36,310 bases of DNA, from the NCBI GenBank assembly GCA_016206405.1, contig JACQRQ010000268.1, positions 1-36,310 of the forward strand. Direction: 5' to 3'. The stretch is from Elusimicrobiota bacterium. Its GTDB lineage: Bacteria > Elusimicrobiota > Elusimicrobia > O2-12-FULL-59-9. A program made the translations under genes and the position numbers. Of this stretch, positions 31,624 to 36,310 are shown one piece after another; within the stretch, counting starts at the first letter, position 1; the number at the start of each line of letters is the position of its first letter. The notes under the pieces are model-generated. The model did no database searches and had not been told where the DNA came from. It saw only the letters and a program-made list of their open reading frames with translations.

Positions 31624-33696
31624 CTACCTCAAAAACGGCAGCGCGCCGATGAGGAGCGCGTGCAGCCTTTCGAGTCCGACGCCGAAAACCAGCGCCACCA
31701 CGGTCATCAGCTTGAGCAGGATGTTTAAAGACGGGCCGGCGGTATCCTTGAGCGGGTCGCCGATGGTGTCGCCGATCACGGCGGCCTTGTGCACGGCCGA
31801 GCCCTTGCCGCCCAGGTTCCCCTCCTCCACGTACTTCTTGGCGTTGTCCCACGCTCCGCCCGCGTTGGCGAAGAAGATGGCCAAGGGCACGCCCGTGACG
31901 ATAGAACCCACCAAAAATCCGCCGAGACACTCCTTGCCCATGAGCGCGCCGACAAGGATGGGCACGACCACGGCCATGACGCCGGGCGCGATCATCTCCT
32001 TGAGGGCCCCGCGCGTCGTGATGTCCACGCACTTGGCCGAGTCCGGCATCACCTTGCCTTCCATGAGGCCGGGAATTTCCTTGAATTGGCGGCGCACCTC
32101 TTCCACGATGCTGAAGGCGGCTCGGCCCACGGCCTGCATGGTCATGGCCGAGAACGCGAAGGGTATCATGCCGCCGATGAAAAGACCCGCCACCACCTTG
32201 GGATCCAACGCGTCTATTTTAGCGAGGTTCACCAACTGGCCGTAGGCCACGAACAAAGCCAGGGCCGTCAACGCCGCGGAACCGATGGCAAATCCCTTGC
32301 CGATGGCCGCGGTCGTGTTGCCGATCGCGTCCAGGGTCTCGGCGCGGCGGCGCGCCTCCGGCCCGAGCTTCGACATCTCCGCGATGCCGGCCGCGTTGTC
32401 CGCGATGGGACCATAGGCGTCGACGGCCACCGTCATGCCGGTCAAAGCCAGCATGCCCACGGCGGAGAGCCCTATTCCGAAAATGCCCGCAAATCTGTAG
32501 GCCACGATCGTGGCGATGCTGATGCCCACCAAGGGAACCACCGTGGACTTCATGGCGACGGCCAATCCCTGGATGATGGCGGTGGCCGGGCCGGTCTTGG
32601 CGGATTCCGCGATGCCCTTCACGGCATCCCCCGAGGTGTAAACCTGCGCGATGAAGCCGATGAGCAGCCCGGAAAGCAGGCCCGACATCACGGCCCAGAA
32701 CACCCGGTAGTCGCCGTACCAACGACCGCACAAAGCCAAGGCTCCGAACGCGAAAAGGATGGCACTGACGATCATGCCGCGGTTTAAAGCGGCCTGAGGC
32801 GAGCCGCCCTCCTTGGTGCGCACAAAAAAGACGCCCACGACGGTGGCCAATATCCCCCACGCGGCCAATAGGAAAGTCAGCATCACGCCCTTGAGGTCGA
32901 TCAATGGATTGGGCGCGGCCGCAATCACCATGGCCGATAAGATGGCGCCTATATAGGACTCGTAGAGATCCGCGCCCATGCCCGCCACGTCGCCCACGTT
33001 GTCGCCCACGTTGTCGGCGATGACCGCGGGATTGCGCGGGTCGTCCTCCGGAATTCCCGCCTCCACCTTGCCCACCAAATCCGCGCCCACGTCCGCCGCC
33101 TTCGTGTAGATGCCGCCGCCGCAGCGGGCGAACAGAGCCACGGAGCTCGCACCCATCGAAAAGCCGGCGACAAGGTTGGTGGCCGCTATCAGGCTATCGG
33201 CGATGGGCATGAGCCCGTACTTATGCAGGTAGGCGGTGATGATAAAATACGCCAAAGAGAAGCCGCCCAGCCCGATGCCGACCACGGAGATGCCCATGAC
33301 CGCTCCGCCTGGAAAGGCGATGGCGATGGCGTCGTTGTAGGACTTGGAGGCCGCCCAGGCCGTGCGCGTGTTGGCCCGCGTCGCGATCTCCATGCCGATG
33401 TAGCCGGCCGTCAGGGAGCAAACCGCGCCGAATACGAACGCGACGGCGGTGATTTTGGCGACGGCAAAAGCCAGCACAAAGAACATGACGGCCACGAAAA
33501 CTCCGATGGCGGTGTATTCCCTCTTCAAGAAGGCCATGGCGCCCTGGTGGATGGACTCGGAGATCTTCTGCATCAATGCGGTGCCCGGGTCCTTCTCCAA
33601 AATGGTCTTGGCCAAATAGGCGACGAAGAAAAGGCCCAGTATGCCCGTCGCAAACGCGACGAGCACGGATGTCATGTCTGCCAGCAGTAGGGTCAT
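31624..33696 (-). CDS. hppA: Membrane-bound ion-pumping pyrophosphatase (HppA type)
   Basis: Polytopic pump that hydrolyses pyrophosphate to build a proton or sodium gradient. The catalytic stretch reads GGGIYTKAADVGADLVGK, then PEDDPRNPAVIADNVGDNVG and DVAGMGADLYES, the family signature. At 690 residues and about 16 helices it is full length. In GNTTAAIGKG the residue after GNTT is Ala rather than Lys, the mark of the potassium-dependent subgroup. Whether H+ or Na+ is pumped cannot be decided from this. A good ribosome-binding site (AAGGAGA) lies upstream. It follows rplA by 45 nt, in the place where rplJ-rplL-rpoBC are found in many bacteria. Confidence 0.95.
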   Translation of the reverse strand: MTLLLADMTSVLVAFATGILGLFFVAYLAKTILEKDPGTALMQKISESIHQGAMAFLKREYTAIGVFVAVMFFVLAFAVAKITAVAFVFGAVCSLTAGYIGMEIATRANTRTAWAASKSYNDAIAIAFPGGAVMGISVVGIGLGGFSLAYFIITAYLHKYGLMPIADSLIAATNLVAGFSMGASSVALFARCGGGIYTKAADVGADLVGKVEAGIPEDDPRNPAVIADNVGDNVGDVAGMGADLYESYIGAILSAMVIAAAPNPLIDLKGVMLTFLLAAWGILATVVGVFFVRTKEGGSPQAALNRGMIVSAILFAFGALALCGRWYGDYRVFWAVMSGLLSGLLIGFIAQVYTSGDAVKGIAESAKTGPATAIIQGLAVAMKSTVVPLVGISIATIVAYRFAGIFGIGLSAVGMLALTGMTVAVDAYGPIADNAAGIAEMSKLGPEARRRAETLDAIGNTTAAIGKGFAIGSAALTALALFVAYGQLVNLAKIDALDPKVVAGLFIGGMIPFAFSAMTMQAVGRAAFSIVEEVRRQFKEIPGLMEGKVMPDSAKCVDITTRGALKEMIAPGVMAVVVPILVGALMGKECLGGFLVGSIVTGVPLAIFFANAGGAWDNAKKYVEEGNLGGKGSAVHKAAVIGDTIGDPLKDTAGPSLNILLKLMTVVALVFGVGLERLHALLIGALPFLR

Positions 33697-33741
33697 GGAA
33701 CGATCTCCTTGGCGAGTTCGGCCGAGGCGGCTGCCCCCGGC

Positions 33742-34425
33742 TCAGATTTTTTGATTGGGATTGACGGAAACGCCGGGCCCCATGGTGGCGGCCAGAGTGA
33801 CGCTTTTAAGATACACGCCTTTGGAAGAGGCCGGCTTTGCGCGCAGGATCGCTTGCCAAATCGTTTGGGCATTGGCGACCAATTTGTCCTCGGAAAACGA
33901 CGCCTTGCCTATCGGCACGTGCACGATGCCGTAGCTGTCGGCTTTGTACTCGGCACGTCCGGACTTAAGCTCCTTGACGGTCCGGGCGATGTCGAAGGTG
34001 ACCGTCCCGCTCTTGGGATTGGGCATCAGGCCCCGCGGCCCCAAAATCTTGGCCAGGCGCGTGATGTCCTTCATCACGTCCGGAGTGGCCACCAGCACGT
34101 CGAAATCAAAAATACCCTTGTTGACTTTCTCGACGATGGCTTCCATGCCGACTTGGTCGGCGCCTGCCTCGACCGCTTCCCTCTCTTTATCGCCCTTGGC
34201 CAGGACCGCCACCTTTTTGCTTTTGCCGGTCCCGTGGGGCATCAACACTACGCCGCGGACCTGCTGGTCCGATTGCTTAACATCGATGCCGAGCCGTAGG
34301 TGCATTTCAACCGTCTCGTCAAATTTCGCGGATTTTGTTTTTTTGACCTGCGCCACCGCCTCTTCGAGGCTGTAGAGCTTGTCTTTCTCCAAAGTTTTCA
34401 CCAGGCCTTCCATTCTCTTGCCCAT
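33742..34425 (-). CDS. rplA: Large ribosomal subunit protein L1
   Basis: L1 of the ribosomal stalk that binds 23S rRNA and, in many bacteria, its own mRNA. Seen: the N-terminal SLEEAVAQVKKTKSAKFDETVE, HLRLGIDVKQSDQQVRG, VLMPHGTGK, LGPRGLMPNPKSGTVT and the C-terminal SKGVYLKSVTLAATMGPGV. Full length at 227 residues. It is one base after rplK. No downstream rplJ is present. Confidence 0.96.
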   Translation of the reverse strand: MGKRMEGLVKTLEKDKLYSLEEAVAQVKKTKSAKFDETVEMHLRLGIDVKQSDQQVRGVVLMPHGTGKSKKVAVLAKGDKEREAVEAGADQVGMEAIVEKVNKGIFDFDVLVATPDVMKDITRLAKILGPRGLMPNPKSGTVTFDIARTVKELKSGRAEYKADSYGIVHVPIGKASFSEDKLVANAQTIWQAILRAKPASSKGVYLKSVTLAATMGPGVSVNPNQKI

Positions 34426-34426
34426 T

Positions 34427-34852
34427 TCATTCCACCTCGATGCCCATGCTGCGCGCCGTCCCGCGGACCATCTGCATGGCCGGCTCCAGCGCGTCGGTAT
34501 TTAAATCGGGCATTTTCTTGCGGGCGACCTCCTCGAGCTGGACCCGGGTGATTTTGCCCACTTTATTGCGGTTGGGCTCGCCCGAGGCCTTGGCCAATCC
34601 GGCCGCGCGCTTAAGCAGCGCCGAAACGGGGGGCATTTTCGTGATGAAAATGAAGGAACGGTCCTCATACACCGTAATGACGACCGGAATCGTCATGCCC
34701 GCTTCCATGCTTTTGGTGCGCTCGTTGAATTGCTTGCAAAACTCCATGATGTTGACCCCGTGCTGGCCCAAGGCCGGGCCGACCGGAGGCGCCGGGTTCG
34801 CCGCGCCGGCTGGAATTTGAAGTTTTATCTGCGTCTTTATCTTTTTCGCCAT
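34427..34852 (-). CDS. rplK: Large ribosomal subunit protein L11
   Basis: L11, part of the GTPase-associated centre. It has the N-terminal KIKTQIKLQIPAGAANPAPP, VGPALGQHGVNIMEFCKQFN and the C-terminal rRNA-binding KITRVQLEEVARKKMPDLN. Its 141-residue length is typical. It lies between nusG and rplA in the standard order. Confidence 0.97.
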   Translation of the reverse strand: MAKKIKTQIKLQIPAGAANPAPPVGPALGQHGVNIMEFCKQFNERTKSMEAGMTIPVVITVYEDRSFIFITKMPPVSALLKRAAGLAKASGEPNRNKVGKITRVQLEEVARKKMPDLNTDALEPAMQMVRGTARSMGIEVE

Positions 34853-34883
34853 AATTACGCTCCGTCCGAATTTAAATGCTCCG

Positions 34884-35486
34884 TCAAAGTTTTTCCACCT
34901 GCAGGTAATCCAACTCCACCGGCGTCGGCCGGCCGAAGATGGTCACCATGGCCTTGAGTTTGGCCTTTTCGTCGTTGCACTCTTCCACCACGCCGATAAA
35001 GTGCCGGAATGGGCCGTCGGAAATCCGCACGTTTTCGCCCTTCTCAAATTGGACGGCCGGCTTGGGCTTGGCCTCGCTGGAAATTCGCGTCAGGTCCAGG
35101 ATGCCCTTGACCTCGCTTTCCGGAAGCGCGGTCGGCTTGGGCTCTCCCAAAAAGCCGGTCACGCCGGGAACTCCTTTCACGAACCAATACGTCTCGTTGT
35201 CGACCACCATCTCGACCATGACGTAGCCCGGGAAAAATTTTCGCTTGCGAACCACCTTCTTGCTGCGGACCACCTCCACCACTTCCTCGGTCGGGATCAG
35301 GAGGCTGAAAATCTTATGCGCGAGACCCAGGGACTGAATCTTCTCCTCCAGTATCCTTTTGACCTTGTCCTCAAAACCGGACTGCGTGTGAATAATGTAC
35401 CAGCCTTTGTTCATTGGGGTTGGCTCCTGCCGTTTAGGGTCTGCGTAAATCCCCGGTGTTTCAGTTTCGGCGGCTTGCTCGTTCAT
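34884..35486 (-). CDS. nusG: Transcription termination/antitermination factor NusG
   Basis: NusG binds RNA polymerase and couples transcription to Rho or ribosomes. Motifs: KGWYIIHTQSGFEDKVK (NGN domain), KKVVRKRKFFPGYVMVEM, VPGVTGFLG, and the KOW domain EKGENVRISDGPFRHFIG, followed by the linker and VTIFGRPTPVELDYLQVEKL. The frame starts at 35486 with an acidic 24-residue extension before MNKGWYIIHT. A second start at 35414 has an AGGAG site about 10 bases upstream and gives the usual NusG N-terminus. Which is used is undecided. Confidence 0.95.
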   Translation of the reverse strand: MNEQAAETETPGIYADPKRQEPTPMNKGWYIIHTQSGFEDKVKRILEEKIQSLGLAHKIFSLLIPTEEVVEVVRSKKVVRKRKFFPGYVMVEMVVDNETYWFVKGVPGVTGFLGEPKPTALPESEVKGILDLTRISSEAKPKPAVQFEKGENVRISDGPFRHFIGVVEECNDEKAKLKAMVTIFGRPTPVELDYLQVEKL

Positions 35487-35508
35487 TGAGTCCGGCTCCC
35501 GGTCCCCG

Positions 35509-35703
35509 TCATTTACCCAACAGGGAACCCATAAAAATGGATAGAAGAAAATCCACGGCGCTCACAAAAAGCGACAGGACGACGACCAAAACGATGACCA
35601 CCGTCGTAGAGCCGAGCATCTGCTGCCGGCTCAGCCATGTGACTTTCCGGAGCTCGGAGACCACTTCCTTAAAAAATTGGCCGGTTATCGCAAGGGGATT
35701 CAT
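35509..35703 (-). CDS. secE: Preprotein translocase subunit SecE
   Basis: Single-span SecE of 64 residues. The amphipathic segment QFFKEVVSELRKVTWLSRQQ precedes one membrane helix (about residues 32-56), as in the short SecE form of most bacteria. It lies between tRNA-Trp and nusG, its usual place. Confidence 0.95.
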   Translation of the reverse strand: MNPLAITGQFFKEVVSELRKVTWLSRQQMLGSTTVVIVLVVVLSLFVSAVDFLLSIFMGSLLGK

Positions 35704-35755
35704 AGAATTAAGCGCCCCCTCTCCGGGCGCGGACTTCGCCGCGACGCTGAGCCTG

Positions 35756-35827
35756 CGGGAGCGGAGGGACTCGAACCCTCAGTCCTGGTTTTGGAGACCA
35801 GTAGTTTAGCCATTAACCGACGCTCCC
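35756..35827 (-). tRNA. tRNA-Trp (anticodon CCA)
   Basis: Acceptor strands GGGAGCG (complement of 35821-35827) and CGCTCCC (complement of 35757-35763) pair. The anticodon arm is CTGGT-CTCCAAA-ACCAG, giving anticodon CCA. The T arm contains GGTTCGAGTC. The 3' CCA is not encoded. It sits between rpmG and secE, a common place for tRNA-Trp. Confidence 0.95.
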
Positions 35828-35867
35828 CGAAACCTCGGAGCCACCGCCGCGACCGCGCTCTAGGGGC

Positions 35868-35900
35868 AAAAAACGGCCCGCCGGAACGCCGCGGGGCCGT
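35868..35900 (-). terminator. Rho-independent terminator-like hairpin upstream of tRNA-Trp
   Basis: On the minus strand a GC-rich inverted repeat (ACGGCCCCGCGG, loop of about 4, CCGGCGGGCCGT, with two mismatches) is followed by six T. It could end the tuf-rpmG transcript, or act as an attenuator before tRNA-Trp-secE-nusG. Confidence 0.65.
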
Positions 35901-35920
35901 CCCAACGACAGGGTTGGCGT

Positions 35921-35929
35921 ATTATAGCA
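35921..35929 (-). promoter_or_regulatory. Extended -10 promoter-like sequence before the terminator
   Basis: Read on the minus strand: TGCTATAAT, a perfect extended -10 element, 13 bases after the rpmG stop. No good -35 is visible. A transcript from here would meet the hairpin at 35900-35868 after about 47 nt unless it reads through. A second small stem (CCAAC/GTTGG, 35902-35917) lies between. Confidence 0.4.
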
Positions 35930-35941
35930 AATCCGGGCCGC

Positions 35942-36094
35942 TCACTTCACCTCTTTGTGCAGCGTGTGCTTGCCGCAATGGCCGCAAAACTTTTTCAGCT
36001 CCAGCTTGAATGTTTTCTTTCGGCCTCGGGCAAAATGATAGTTTCTGTTCTTGCAAGAGGTGCAGCCCAAAGTTATGATTACGCGATCAGCCAT
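35942..36094 (-). CDS. rpmG: Large ribosomal subunit protein L33 (zinc-binding form)
   Basis: A 50-residue protein found by translating the gap between tRNA-Trp and tuf. It reads MADRVIITLGCTSCKNRNY, continues through KKTFKLELKKFC and ends CGHCGKHTLHKEVK. The two CxxC pairs (CTSC and CGHC) mark the zinc-binding type of L33. Its place between tuf and tRNA-Trp/secE is standard. Confidence 0.93.
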   Translation of the reverse strand: MADRVIITLGCTSCKNRNYHFARGRKKTFKLELKKFCGHCGKHTLHKEVK

Positions 36095-36133
36095 TTATGA
36101 GATCCGCCTTGAAGTTTTCCACCATCTATCGGT

Positions 36134-36179
36134 CCACCAGTGGTAGAGTGGTCCAGTGGTAAAGTGATCAAAGCGATCA
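36134..36179. repeat. Octanucleotide repeat, array 6
   Basis: It contains the 18 bases complementary to the end of array 4 (CCACTCTACCACTGGTGG) and then units related to ACTTTACC. In the direction of tuf it begins at the stop codon (complement of 36177-36179) and extends toward rpmG. Confidence 0.75.
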
Positions 36180-36310
36180 CTCAACAATCTGGCCGACGAC
36201 TCCGGCGCCGACGGTGTGGCCGCCTTCCCGGATGGCGAAACGCAGCCCGTTTTCCATCGCCACCGGGCACATCAGCTCCACCACCACCTCCACGCTGTCG
36301 CCGGGCATCA
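36177..36310 (-). CDS. tuf: Elongation factor Tu, C-terminal end (partial)
   Basis: The last 43 codons of EF-Tu, running off the window edge. The translation starts at MPGDSVEVVVELMCP in the visible part, continues AMENGLRFAIREGG and ends HTVGAGVVGQIVE, matching the conserved C-terminal beta-barrel of EF-Tu. It would be the first visible gene of the tuf-rpmG unit on the minus strand. Confidence 0.95.
   Translation of the reverse strand, partial: MPGDSVEVVVELMCPVAMENGLRFAIREGGHTVGAGVVGQIVE

Overview
This is a GC-rich (roughly 60%) bacterial chromosomal window, densely packed with long operons. It starts inside a molybdoenzyme gene and ends inside an EF-Tu gene. Housekeeping loci (tuf, rpmG, tRNA-Trp, secE, nusG, rplK, rplA), a full gltA-sucC-sucD operon and a membrane pyrophosphatase mark it as chromosome rather than plasmid. 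The diderm-style periplasmic enzymology, cobalamin-type radical SAM genes and overall coding style would fit an uncultured phylum such as Elusimicrobiota or Omnitrophota. That assignment is an inference from gene style, not from a phylogenetic marker.

Region 1 (2-9626, + strand) is a respiratory molybdoenzyme operon. It encodes a catalytic subunit and an iron-sulfur subunit most like the periplasmic nitrite oxidoreductase (Nxr)/nitrate reductase branch of the type II DMSO reductase family. With them are a TorD/NarJ-like chaperone, a secreted heme-b subunit fused to cytochrome c, a TatA translocase component, and three molybdenum-cofactor genes (moeA, mobA, moaA). A small radical SAM gene closes the operon. 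The genes supply the enzyme, its assembly factor, its exporter and part of its cofactor pathway. MoeA is odd: it lacks the segment that normally carries its conserved DNSAMDG motif and carries an Arg/Pro/Gly-rich insertion elsewhere.

Region 2 (9651-15861) holds a Sel1-repeat protein (+), then a minus-strand run: a CHASE2-adenylate/guanylate cyclase, a DUF3307-like membrane protein, an acetyl-CoA acetyltransferase and a secreted protein of unknown function.

Region 3 (15941-26929, + strand) is one tightly packed, partly translationally coupled operon. It encodes a nucleotidyltransferase-fold protein, three B12-binding-type radical SAM enzymes, two SAM-dependent methyltransferases, a SPASM-type radical SAM enzyme split by a frameshift in a T-run, a GT87-like membrane glycosyltransferase and a Wzx/MATE-like flippase. 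It looks like an uncharacterised pathway for a modified, exported glycan or glycolipid.

Region 4 (26635-36310, mostly minus strand) holds gltA-sucC-sucD, a divergent CNNM/CorC-like membrane protein fused to a PTS EIIA domain, a potassium-dependent-type membrane pyrophosphatase, and the ribosomal/transcription cluster.

A degenerate octanucleotide tandem repeat (consensus ACTYTACC) recurs at six places. Most copies lie directly at the 3' end of a gene. Some run into the coding region (sucC and one radical SAM gene), one supplies a stop codon, and one sits at a gene junction where a Shine-Dalgarno sequence would be expected. Several genes of regions 2 and 3 have promoter-like sequences so close to the start codon that leaderless or near-leaderless transcripts are predicted.
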